Assembly (NCBI RefSeq): GCF_003675325.1
Contig: NZ_CP033073.1
Coordinates: forward strand, 1,612,001-1,676,000
Length of the DNA stretch: 64,000 nucleotides
Reading direction: 5' to 3'
Source of the DNA: Streptomyces dangxiongensis
GTDB lineage: Bacteria; Actinomycetota; Actinomycetes; Streptomycetales; Streptomycetaceae
The notes under the pieces were generated by a model that did not search any database, was not told where the DNA came from, and worked only from the letters and a program-made list of their open reading frames with translations. A program made the position numbers and the translations under genes. This document shows positions 8,004-16,951 of the stretch, in pieces (the first letter of the stretch is position 1; each line of letters starts with the position of its first letter).

Positions 8004-9866
8004 ATGGGATTCGGTTTCCGCGTCGGTGTGCCCGGACTGAGTGTGCGTGTCTCGACCAGGGGCGTGCGGACGTCCGTCGGGCCGCGGATGGCACGCGTGA
8101 GCGTGGGCGGCGGGCGGACGACGCTCTCGTCGGGGATGGGACCCCTCTATGCCTCTACCGCACTGGGCGGCGGGCGCCGCCGGACCAATACGAGTCGGAC
8201 GACCCGCTCCGGCTCGCGTACGCGGACGACCGGGCCTTCGGGCGCACAGCTCGAACGGGTGCGCCGGCAGGCCGAGCGGGCCCAGCAGGAAGCGGAACGG
8301 GACGCGGCCATCGCACACTTGCGGGAGCTGCGGCAGCAGATGACCAGCGTGCACCTGCAGTCCTTCTCCCCCGTGCACCCGCCGGTGGTGCCCGGGCCCC
8401 CGCAGCTCGGGCTGCCCTGGGCTCTGGCCGAGGCCAAGGCATTCCACCTGGCGGGGCTCGGCGTGTTCGCCCGTGCCGAGCGCGCGGAGGCGAAGCTTCG
8501 GGCCGAGCACGACGCTCCGGGGTACCTGGCTGCCGAACAGGCGCGGTTGTACGGCGTCCACGGGGAGCTGAATGCCGAGGCACAGCAGTGGTGGCAGGCC
8601 CTCGTCGCGAACGACGAGGCGACCGTGTGCGAGACGGTCAACTACGCCTTCTCCGACAACCCCGCCGCCGGCTGTGCTGTCGGGGTCGACGGCTCCGTGA
8701 TGTCCGTGGTGATGCGGCAGCACGACATCGACTCACTGCCCGACCAGACGCCTGGCGTCACCTCCAGCGGGCGCCCCACGCTGAAGACGCTGACCAAGCG
8801 GGACCGGGTCCTGTGGTGGCTCACGGCCATGGGGTCCAACGTCGTCGCCACCCTCAAGGAGGGCTTCGCCGTAGCGCCGGGGGTCACCGCGATCGACCTC
8901 GCGGTGATCACGCGCATGCCGGACACCCAGCGGCTGGGGTTCGCGGCGTACGGCCGGTGGACCCGCCAGGCCATCGAGTCGGTCCCCTGGCGGCAGCCGG
9001 AGGACGCGCTGCGGTTCCTCGACATCGGCCAGGACGTCGCCTGCGCCGTCGGCACGACCGCCTCCGGAAGTCTTGCGAGCACCATCAAGCCGCTGGACAC
9101 CAGTCGACTGCCCGGCCTGCAAAGCCTGCTCGACCATGCCCAGGACGACGCAGCCTCCGTTGACGCCACGCTCGCCGGCCTGGATGGCGACCTCCTCGCC
9201 AACGACCCGTCCACTCACGATGCGCCGGCCCCAGACCACTACCGGATCCACACGTTCGCCGAGTGGAGGACCCAGACCCCGTCGGCGGCCCAGCCGCCCG
9301 CCATGGGCCAGCCCGTACTCGCTGCCCCGACGGTGCTCACACCGGGGCAGAACCTCACACTGCCCGACGAGGCATGGGAAGGGCTGACCGTCGCGTTCAG
9401 CTTCGCCGGCGCAGATGCCGACCTCACGCTCTTCCTCACCGACGCACAGAGCCGGGTCTCCTCCGACGAGGACTTCGTCTTCTACAACCAGCCGTCCGCC
9501 GCCCAGGGGGCCGCTCGTCTCCTGGGCAAGCAGAACGATGGCACCCACTCCGTCGAGCGCGCCGCCATCCACCTCGCAGCCCTGCCGGAGCACGTCCAGC
9601 GCATGACGATCGCGATCAACATGGACGTCGACACCGGACTGACATGCGGCTCCCTCACCCACGCAGAACTGTCCATGGGATGCGCCACTACTTCCTGGAC
9701 CTTCCAGCCACCCGCCGACCCGGCCATCCGCGCCATGGTCGTCGCGGAGCTGTACCGGCACAGGTCCGCCGAGCACCGCTCGGTGTGGAAGCTCCGAGCA
9801 GTCGGACAGGGTTGGGCCGACGGACTCGATGGCTTGGCAAGAGCACACGGAGTTGACGTGGGGTAG
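8004..9866 (+). CDS. DUF4236-TerD fusion protein, likely stress-response factor
   Basis: The 620-residue protein starts with a DUF4236-like domain (about residues 1-60: MGFGFRVGVPGLSVRVSTRG and a glycine-rich repeat VSVGGGRTTLSSG). A basic linker and a short coiled coil follow (about 75-115). A central region without a recognised domain comes next, and then a TerD domain from about 445 to 590: LTPGQNLTLPDE, VAFSFAGADADLTLFLTD, FVFYNQPSA, HSVERAAIHLAALPEHVQRM. TerD domains bind calcium and are linked to tellurite resistance, phage inhibition and stress signalling. The start has AGGGGAGG five bases upstream. It stands alone between a gene remnant and a truncated corA, so it probably belongs to the island. 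Confidence 0.85.
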   Translation: MGFGFRVGVPGLSVRVSTRGVRTSVGPRMARVSVGGGRTTLSSGMGPLYASTALGGGRRRTNTSRTTRSGSRTRTTGPSGAQLERVRRQAERAQQEAERDAAIAHLRELRQQMTSVHLQSFSPVHPPVVPGPPQLGLPWALAEAKAFHLAGLGVFARAERAEAKLRAEHDAPGYLAAEQARLYGVHGELNAEAQQWWQALVANDEATVCETVNYAFSDNPAAGCAVGVDGSVMSVVMRQHDIDSLPDQTPGVTSSGRPTLKTLTKRDRVLWWLTAMGSNVVATLKEGFAVAPGVTAIDLAVITRMPDTQRLGFAAYGRWTRQAIESVPWRQPEDALRFLDIGQDVACAVGTTASGSLASTIKPLDTSRLPGLQSLLDHAQDDAASVDATLAGLDGDLLANDPSTHDAPAPDHYRIHTFAEWRTQTPSAAQPPAMGQPVLAAPTVLTPGQNLTLPDEAWEGLTVAFSFAGADADLTLFLTDAQSRVSSDEDFVFYNQPSAAQGAARLLGKQNDGTHSVERAAIHLAALPEHVQRMTIAINMDVDTGLTCGSLTHAELSMGCATTSWTFQPPADPAIRAMVVAELYRHRSAEHRSVWKLRAVGQGWADGLDGLARAHGVDVG

Positions 9867-10156
9867 CCCATCGTTTCGATGGGCGCCAAAAGTGGAAGCT
9901 GTCCGCGACCTCAACCCCAAACCGCAGCAGACGACGTACGTGAACGCTCCGTAGCGCTCCCTGCGGCCCATGTCGCCCCGCTGGCCAGCGGTGAACCACC
10001 TTCGGAGACACCCCTCTGCTGGGGAGAATTTGGGGAGAATGAAGCCGCGTTGGGGAGCGGCTGGGGAGGATCGGCCGCACAAATGGGCAATGCGGCGAAA
10101 GAGCCAGAAAGGCAGATTGCCGCAGATCAAAGGCACCCTCCGGGGGATCTCCGCAG
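9867..10156. other. Probable island edge, no gene seen
   Basis: This 290-base stretch follows the TerD-fusion gene and ends where sequence similar to corA begins. It contains four copies of TGGGGAG within about 55 bases (about 10,019-10,070). No credible reading frame was found. An insertion or deletion junction is inferred from the truncated corA on its right; no integrase or attachment-site repeat was recognised. Confidence 0.4.
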
Positions 10157-10365
10157 GTCAGCGGCGTGAGGGTGACGACTTCAAGAAGATCTCGTCGTGG
10201 GCGGCGATCCTGTTCGCGCCGACCCTCGTCGGCACGATCTACGGCATGAACTTCGACCACATGCCGGAGCTGCACTGGCTGTTCGGTTACCCCTTCGCGA
10301 TCGGGCTGATGGCGGTGGTGTGCACCACCCTGTACCTGGTGTTCAAGCGGCGGGACTGGCTGTAG
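10157..10365 (+). pseudogene. corA: 3' stub of corA (magnesium/cobalt transporter)
   Basis: The frame reads GDDFKKISSWAAILFAPTLV, then the CorA signature YGMNF with the following MPELHW loop, a second membrane helix and the basic end FKRRDWL. These are the last two membrane helices and pore motif of CorA. The entire cytoplasmic domain that normally precedes them (roughly 250 residues or more) is absent, and the upstream sequence is unrelated. The stub cannot make a functional transporter. It is best explained by insertion or deletion at the island boundary. Confidence 0.9.
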
Positions 10366-10381
10366 GGATCACGGCGGCGGT

Positions 10382-11696
10382 TCACGGCACGCGGTCGCAC
10401 ACCGAGGGCACCCACGTCAGACCCGGGGTGCCGCTGAGGGTGTCCAGGGAGCGCAGCAGGGCCTCCAGGTGGTCGGGGTGGGCGAGGAACTCGATGGTCG
10501 CCTCGGCGAACGCGTCCCGCACCGAGGGCGGCATCGCGTCGGAGGCGTCGAAGCAGTGCACCGCGTGTTCGTCGATGAGGATGTCCGCGAGGGAGCGGTG
10601 CCAGGCGGAACCGGCGGCGCCCGGGGCGGGCCGCGCCTCGGCGTCCACGGAGAAGCCGGACTCCGCGGCGCTCCAGGCGCGTTGGGCTTCGGCGGAGGCG
10701 TAGCGGGTCAGCCGCTTCGCCTCCGGGGTGGCGTGCAGCAGGGCGACCAGGTCGCCGGACACCTCCCACGCGCCGTTGCCGGTGGCCCCCGGGGATACGG
10801 CGGGCGGAGGGTTCGTACCGGCCGTCGACGCGATCCCAGCGGGTCTTCTGCCGGATGAACGACCCCTGGTGTTCGAGGGTGCAGCCGCGCGGGACCGTGG
10901 TGACCGGCTCGGACGCCCGGTCGTACGGGGTCATCAGGGCCCGCCGGACGAGATCCCGCTCACCGGCACCGATCATCCCGCCCCAGGTCTTCCATGCCTG
11001 TTCGACCGGCTTCGACCGCCAGGACAGGTCGCCGCGCGCCCACTGCGCGTAGAGGCGCGGGCCGGACCGCTGGAGCAGTATGTCCTCGATCCAGTCCGTG
11101 CCGGGCCAGCCGCTGGTGGCGCCGGAGCCCATGCCGACACACCATTCGGCCGGCTGCTTCGCCGCATCGGCGCGCTGCCGTTCGCCGACACCGGCCGGAT
11201 ACCAGACGATGCTCTTCAGGTCGGCCTTGAGCGGGAACCAGTACACGTGCCCGTCCGCGAGCGGCGTGGCCCAGGACGCCCCGAAGGCGTGGCGCGGGAT
11301 GAGGTCCTCCAGGGCGACGAGGTCCTTCTGCCGGGCGTACTCGGCGAGTTCGCCGGGGCCGGTGAGCACCACCACGTCGGGCGGTGTCCCCGCCTCCACG
11401 TCGGCGCCCAGCACCTGGCTCTCGGCGGAGCTGCCCTGGTACTCGACCCGGATGCGGTACTTCCGCTCGAACGGCTCGATCACCGCCTCGCGGAACCTGC
11501 GCTCGTCGTCGCGGGTCCAGTTGGCCAGCAGGGTGACGCTGGGCTCCCGCCCGAGGGCGCGTACGCCCACCACGACGGCTGCCGCCAGTACGGCCAGGCA
11601 GGTCGCCACCAGCGTCACGATGCGGACGAGGCGGCGGGAGGGGCCGGGCCGGCGCCCGGGGGCGGCCGGCGCGGGACCGCTGTGCCGCGCGCTCAC
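10382..11696 (-). pseudogene. Frameshifted extracellular solute-binding protein (GlnH-position component)
   Basis: The gene starts with GTG at 11696, overlapping the TGA of the upstream membrane-protein gene by four bases. It has an N-terminal membrane anchor (LVRIVTLVATCLAVLAAAVV) without a lipobox, followed by a family 1-type solute-binding fold: VTLLANWTRDDERRFREAVI, RIRVEYQGSS, GTPPDVVVLTGPGELAEYAR. Around 10,808 the frame breaks after RYEPSA; removing one base gives RYEPPPAVSPGATGNGAWEV and joins the 126-residue C-terminal part ending at 10382. The total length is one base more than a multiple of three, consistent with a single inserted base. It may be a sequencing error; the ligand is unknown. 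Confidence 0.8.
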
Positions 11697-12772
11697 CGGG
11701 GCCTGAACCGGTAGTCGTCGATGTGCCGCCGCAGTCCCGTCTCGGCGAGTGCCATGAGCAGGATGCCTCCTATCAGGATCCACACCGTCGCTGCCGCGCG
11801 GAAGCCGGTGTGCGCGAGGTACGTGGCGGTGCCCCGCCCCGCCTCGGTGATGTCCGGCCCGGACAGCCGGCGGTCGAGCAGGGCGCGGGTGTCCGCCATG
11901 CCCTGGTGGGTCCATACGGTGAACAGCACGGTGACGGCCACCCCGCCGAGCAGCAGGACGCCGGCCGCGACGAGGTGCCGGTCGTAGCGGCGCCGGAAGC
12001 GGTGGCGGAGGAAGAGCTGGGTCTCCACCAGCGCGGCGGCGAGGGCGGCGACCAGCAGCAGCGTCGCGCTCCAGGCGAGCCACAGCAGCGGGCCGAACGA
12101 GGTCTGCCGGTGCACGGTGGCTCGCTGCTGCCGCTGGAGGACCGTCAGCCGGGCCTGTATCCCCGAGCGCTCCTCGGTCAGGATGCTGGTGGCGTAGCTG
12201 CGGTAGGCCTCGCGCAGCACGTCTCCGTCCGGCTGGAGCTGGGACTGCTGCACCTTGACGGCGTACACGGTGATCAGCCCGGCGACCGTTTGCAGGGCCT
12301 GCCGGCCCGCCGGCCCGCCGACGTCGTCACCGGCGGCCGCCGCGAGGCTGTGCGCGGCGACCGAGATCTGCTTCTGGAAGTCGCTGGTGGGTGCCGCCGC
12401 TCCGGCGTCCCGCTGGGCCTGGCCGAGGGCGTACTGCGCGGTGTCGAGGGACAGCACGGCCGGGGCGCTCGCCATGCGCAGCGGGTCGGCGTCGCCGTGC
12501 ACACCCTGGTACGACAGGAACAGGGAGAGAGTGAGCAGGGCCGACAGGACCAGCAGGAGACGGTGCCGTACCGCGAGGTCGTACGCGGTCGTGCTGCCGC
12601 CCTCCGGCGGGCGCCGGCCGGCACCGAGGAGCCGGGCTAGCGGGTTGCGGGACGCCCGGGCCGATGCGCGGCGGTCGGCCGGGTCCGCGCGCCGGCGGGG
12701 CGGCCGCGGGCCCCCGGACACACCGGTGCCCGTGCCGCTGCCGGCCGCCCTCGCCACTTCGCCACCCTTCAT
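11693..12772 (-). CDS. Four-helix membrane protein, GlnX-like
   Basis: The 359-residue protein has one membrane helix near residue 75 (LLLVLSALLTLSLFLSY), an external region of about 150 residues, then three further helices (LLWLAWSATLLLVAALAAAL, LVAAGVLLLGGVAVTVLFTV and ATVWILIGGILLMALAETGL). One helix, a large loop and three helices is the layout described for mycobacterial GlnX, which relays ligand binding by GlnH to PknG. The ATG at 12772 overlaps the stop of the VWA gene (ATGA), and its stop overlaps the start of the solute-binding protein gene. The GlnX role is inferred from topology and neighbours; sequence identity to GlnX could not be tested. Confidence 0.75.
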   Translation of the reverse strand: MKGGEVARAAGSGTGTGVSGGPRPPRRRADPADRRASARASRNPLARLLGAGRRPPEGGSTTAYDLAVRHRLLLVLSALLTLSLFLSYQGVHGDADPLRMASAPAVLSLDTAQYALGQAQRDAGAAAPTSDFQKQISVAAHSLAAAAGDDVGGPAGRQALQTVAGLITVYAVKVQQSQLQPDGDVLREAYRSYATSILTEERSGIQARLTVLQRQQRATVHRQTSFGPLLWLAWSATLLLVAALAAALVETQLFLRHRFRRRYDRHLVAAGVLLLGGVAVTVLFTVWTHQGMADTRALLDRRLSGPDITEAGRGTATYLAHTGFRAAATVWILIGGILLMALAETGLRRHIDDYRFRPR

Positions 12773-14673
12773 GCCGACGCCTCCCTCAGCCGCCGTCCGC
12801 AGTCGCCCCCGCAGTACACGGACTCGGCAGGCCCGAGCCACCCACACCCCGGACACTCCACAAGCCCGTCGACACGCACGGGGACGGGGACGGCGGGAAC
12901 ATGGGGGGCGTGGGAGGAGTGGGGGGCAGGGAGGGCGTGCGGGGCACGTGGGGCGTCTGGGGCATGTGGGGCGTGTGGACCGCTGGGGCCGCCGGAGGTG
13001 CCGGGCACTTCGGGACCGCCGGGCACGGGAACCTCTCGGGCGCCGGGGGTGCCGGGGGCGCCAGGACCGCCGGGGGTGCCGGGTTCGGGCGGAGGGGCGT
13101 AGACGGCTCCGGTCGCTACGGAGGCGTCGTCGGCCTCAGCTCCGCCGACAGGCACCCCACAGCCCTCACCGGACACTTCTCCGCCGGGGGGCCCGGAAGC
13201 CCCACCAGCCCCCGCACCCCCTACCGCCCGGGACACACCACGCATCGCCCCCGACCCCCCGTCCCCGGAGGCCCCGGAGGCCCCGGAGGCCCCGGAGGCA
13301 TCCCCGCCCCCGGCGGACCGGGCCGGCGGGGTGGTCAGGGCGCTGGAGAGGATCAGGTGTTGCCAGTCGACGTCCTTGAGGCCGGGCCGGACGCGGCCGG
13401 TGTTCGGTGGGGACTCGATGCGCCGCAGCGCGTCGCGGAGTTGGGCGTCGCCCAGCTCGTCGGCCAGGGCGAGTGCCTGGGTGAGGGCGCCGTCGGCCGT
13501 GGCGCCGCCGTCGGGGCCGCGCAGCCAGGCCCGGTAGGCGCGGGCGACGGCGGCGCCGGCCTGCTGGTACCGCTCGTGCCGGCGCACGCCGGGATACTGC
13601 CGGGAGGCGTCGCGCGGGTTGTCGGTCCAGCGCACCAGGACGGGCTGCGGTGCGGGCAGCCGTACCGGTCGGACGAAGCCGGGCAGGACGACCTCCACCG
13701 CGGCGAGCTGGAGGTCCTCGTCGGTCTCGCGGCCGGTCGGGTCGGCGGTCAGCACGACCTGGAAGTGCCGTACCTCGTCGCCCCAGGCGCGGGTGACGTA
13801 CTCCACGGCGCGCCCGCCGGACCCGGCCGGGACGGCCGGCAGGTCCTGTTCGGCCGGCACCACCTGCTTGACCCGGCGGATCACCGTGCCGGGGGTGGGG
13901 GTGAGCCGGATGCGCAGTTCGGGTACCGCCGTGCCGAGCAGGCCGGCCACCAGCTCCTCGTACGCGGCCGTCAGTTCGGACTCGGCGCGGACGGCGCGGG
14001 CGCGACCGTGCAGCCGCCGGGTGATGCGCAGCAGCAGTTCGGCGTCCCAGTCGTCGCCGATGCCCCACGCGTCGCAGACGAAACGGCCCTCACAGGCGTC
14101 GAGCGCGGTGTCCAGGGCCATGGCGGCCCGGTGGTCGTGTTCGTTGCGCCCGTCGGTGAGGAGCAGGACGTGCTTGACGGGCGCGGGGTGGTCCTTGAGC
14201 AGCCGCCGGGCGAGGTCGAGCCAGGTGCCCAGGGCGGTGCCGCCGTCGGCGTCCAGGATGCGTACGGCGCGTTCGGCGGCCTCGCGTTCGGCGGGCCCGG
14301 CGACGGCGAGCACGGGACGGCCGGGCCCGGGGTGGACGAGGGTGGCGTCGAACCGCCCGGAGAGCACGGCGAAGGCGGTGCCGTCGGGCAGCATCCGGAC
14401 GGCCGCCGCGGTGGCGTCCTTCGCGGCGTGGAGTTTGGCGGCGGGGTGGAGCATCGAGCGGGAGGTGTCGAGGATCAGCACCTCGGCGAGCGAGGGCCCG
14501 GTGCCCGGCGCGGGCGCGCCGGTGTGCTGCGGGCCGGCCTGGCTTGTGACCCCGATCTCCAGGATGGCGTGCATCTCCTGTTCGGGGTGGCGTCCGGACG
14601 CGTCCGGTACGACGGGCAGTTCCTTGTGCTGGCCGACCGCGAGCGTCACCTCGGTCTCCTCGGCCACGGTCAT
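12769..14673 (-). CDS. von Willebrand factor A domain protein with C-terminal zinc ribbon
   Basis: The 634-residue protein carries a VWA domain over about residues 60-240 with an intact metal-ion-dependent adhesion site (DTSRS, about 69-73) and later conserved blocks LLLTDGRN and AWGIGDDW. A beta-rich region follows, then a long low-complexity linker with GAS, GGPG and HAP repeats. It ends with a small zinc-ribbon CPGCG...CGGDCG. A much longer open frame runs upstream over the kinase gene, but the ATG at 14673 begins the homologous protein. It lies 29 bases after the kinase stop and overlaps the next gene by four bases, so it is translated with them. It probably acts as a scaffold or phosphorylation target for the kinase. 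Confidence 0.88.
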   Translation of the reverse strand: MTVAEETEVTLAVGQHKELPVVPDASGRHPEQEMHAILEIGVTSQAGPQHTGAPAPGTGPSLAEVLILDTSRSMLHPAAKLHAAKDATAAAVRMLPDGTAFAVLSGRFDATLVHPGPGRPVLAVAGPAEREAAERAVRILDADGGTALGTWLDLARRLLKDHPAPVKHVLLLTDGRNEHDHRAAMALDTALDACEGRFVCDAWGIGDDWDAELLLRITRRLHGRARAVRAESELTAAYEELVAGLLGTAVPELRIRLTPTPGTVIRRVKQVVPAEQDLPAVPAGSGGRAVEYVTRAWGDEVRHFQVVLTADPTGRETDEDLQLAAVEVVLPGFVRPVRLPAPQPVLVRWTDNPRDASRQYPGVRRHERYQQAGAAVARAYRAWLRGPDGGATADGALTQALALADELGDAQLRDALRRIESPPNTGRVRPGLKDVDWQHLILSSALTTPPARSAGGGDASGASGASGASGDGGSGAMRGVSRAVGGAGAGGASGPPGGEVSGEGCGVPVGGAEADDASVATGAVYAPPPEPGTPGGPGAPGTPGAREVPVPGGPEVPGTSGGPSGPHAPHAPDAPRAPHALPAPHSSHAPHVPAVPVPVRVDGLVECPGCGWLGPAESVYCGGDCGRRLREASA

Positions 14674-14702
14674 CGCTGCCTCTTCCCGGGGGTGTGAGTG
14701 GG

Positions 14703-16951
14703 TCAGAAGGTGGTCATCGGCCGGACGGCGTGGGCCAGGTCGAGCAGCCGGCCGTGTTCGCCGGCGGTGCGGGCCTGCGCGGCGAGCTGGCGGAAGGACT
14801 GTTCCAGCAGGGTGCGCAGGCTGTTCTCGTCGCCGGGGCCCAGGAGGTCGCCGGCGGGGAAGTCGGGGCCCCAGCCGGGTGCCGGGCGGCTGTGCAGGGT
14901 GTTCTCGCGGACCTCGGCGATCAGCCGGGCCCGGGATTCGCCGGCCGCGGCCCCGCCGTCGAGGCGGAGCCGGGGCAGCCGCTGGGCGGCGTCCCGCAGG
15001 CCGGCCGGGGTGGGTGGGGTGCCGTGCAGGACGCCGGCGCGGATGCGTACGGCCGCGATGCGGGCGGCGTCGTGGTGACGGGAGGTGGCGGGGACCTCGT
15101 CGAGGACGTGGACGGCGGCGTCCCGGTCGCCGCCGGCGAGGTGGCCGCGGGCCAGGCCGAAGGCGGCGGCGGTGTGGGCGAAGTCCCGTCTCCAGACGGC
15201 CTCGTAGAACCGCATGGCCCGTTCCGGGCGTCCGCCGCCGGTGTGTTCGGCGCAGTGGCCGAGGGCGAGTTTGGGCACGTACTCGCCGGGCAGCGCGCGG
15301 TAGACGGCGTCGAAGCGGGCGCCGGCCAGGGCCACCTCGCCCCTGCTGAGGTGGAGGACGCCCCGGTGCCAGGCGATGCGCCAGTCGTGGGCGGCGGCGT
15401 GTTCGCCGAGCTGTGTCTCGGCCTCGGCGAGCCAGCTCTCCGCCGCGTGCTGTTCGCCTTTCCTGAGGTAGGCGCGGCACAGCCACAGTGCGGTCTCGGG
15501 GGTGCCGAGGCGGGATTCGCGGGGCCACTGCCGGGCGACGCGGTCGGGGGCGTCGGGCGGGAAGGTGTCCAGCAGCAGGGCGGCGCCGTCGTCGGGGTCG
15601 GGGACCGGTTCGGGCAGGGCGCCGGCGACCTCGGCGGCGGGGGGCGGGGAGACGTCGAGGCCGGCGGGGCGCTCGCCGGGGCGGGCGGTCCAGTGGGCGA
15701 GGGCGGGGATGGCGCCGAGTCCGGCGTCGAGGCTGGCGCCGGTGGCACGGAACCGGGTGGAGCTTTCCGGGAGTTGTTCGCCGAACTGCAAGGAACGGTA
15801 CTCGCGCAGGACCTCCCAGAGCTGGCGGGACATCTCGGCCGCCGAGCGGAACCGGGCGCGGGGTTCGGCGTGGGTGGCGCGGTCGACGAGGCGGCGGAAG
15901 GAGTCGGGGGCGAGGCCGCGGGCGGGTTCGGTGTCGCGGGCCAGGGCCTGGAGGGTCATGCCGACGGTGTAGAGGTCGCTGTCGACGTGCCAGCCGCGGC
16001 GGTCGATCTCCTCCTGGGGCGGGGCGAAGCCGGCGGTGCGGACGTAGGCGGAGGTGCGGTCGCCGATGGCGCGGACGGCGCCGAGGTCGACGACCTTGAT
16101 CGTCCGGCCGAAGTGGATGACGTTGGCGGGCTTCATGTCGCAGTGGAGCAGGCCGCGTTCGTGCATGTACTGGAGGGCACCGAGGATCTTGCAGCCGTAG
16201 GTGAGGACGTGGTCGAGGCGGGGGCGGCCGTGGAAGATCCGTTCGGCGTCGTCGGCGTCGAAGAGCTGCTGGAGGGAGCGTCCGCCGATGTAGTCCATGA
16301 CCAGGTAGCCGGTGGACGGGTGGCCGGGGGACCGGTGCTGGGTGTAGGTGATGAGGCGGACGATGTCGGGGTGGTGGAGGTCGGTGAGGGAGCGGCGTTC
16401 CTCGACGGCGCGTGGCGGGCGAGGTCGTCGCGCACGTTGATCTGGCCCTTGAGGACGACGCGGTGTCCGTCGGCGTCGGTGTCCTCGGCGAGGTATACCC
16501 AGCCGAGGCCGCCGTGGGCGAGGCAGCCGAGGACCTTGTAGTGGCCGGCGACGACGTCGCCGCGGGCGAGCTGGGGCAGGAAGGAGTAGGGCGTGCCGCA
16601 GCGGGGGCAGCGGCCGCTGGCCCGGGCGGGCTGGCCGCCGTAGCCGACACCGATGATCATGGTGCAGCCGTCGGCGCCGCAGCGGCGGCCTCCGGTGGGC
16701 GGGCGGGGGTCCTTGACGAGCACGTCGTCGGGGACGGGCACCTCGGGCAGGACGACGAGTCCGTGCTGGTCGAGTCCGCCGATCCCGGCGACGGCGTGGA
16801 CGGCGGCGGGGCCGGCCGTGTCCTCGGTGGTGGTGACCGGTGGCGGCACCGGCGGTGCGGTGCGCGGCTCGGCGTGCCGGTGGCCGCAGGTGCCGCAGTA
16901 GCCGGTGACCATGATGCGGCCCGCGCAGCCGGGCCGGACGCACGAGGTCAC
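14703..16951 (-). pseudogene. Frameshifted PknG-like serine/threonine kinase
   Basis: The gene starts with GTG at 16951, overlapping the protease stop by four bases. The N-terminus has two metal-binding knuckle pairs (CVRPGC...GYCGTCG and CGADGC...CPRCG), as in the rubredoxin-like part of PknG. The kinase domain follows: beta-3 lysine VVLKG (about 165), YLVMDYIGGRSL, catalytic loop HCDMKPANV and VVDLGAV in place of DFG. TPR-like helices complete it to about 749 residues, the size of mycobacterial PknG. Near 16,410 the frame changes inside DLARHA to VEERRSL; one missing base explains it and the length is one base short of a multiple of three. It may be a sequence error or a real inactivation. 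Confidence 0.88.

Noticed and set aside
1..10365. Integrase or attachment site that would define the island
   Set aside because: No recombinase gene, tRNA or long direct repeat was recognised; only the truncated corA supports a boundary.
14694..16541. Long plus-strand open frame opposite the kinase gene
   Set aside because: Its glycine/valine/alanine-rich translation is the reverse-strand shadow of the PknG-like gene, with no recognisable domain.
12769..16650. Single 1,293-codon minus-strand open frame
   Set aside because: Only its last 634 codons encode the VWA protein. The upstream part lies over the kinase gene in another frame and is an arginine/proline-rich shadow typical of high-GC DNA.
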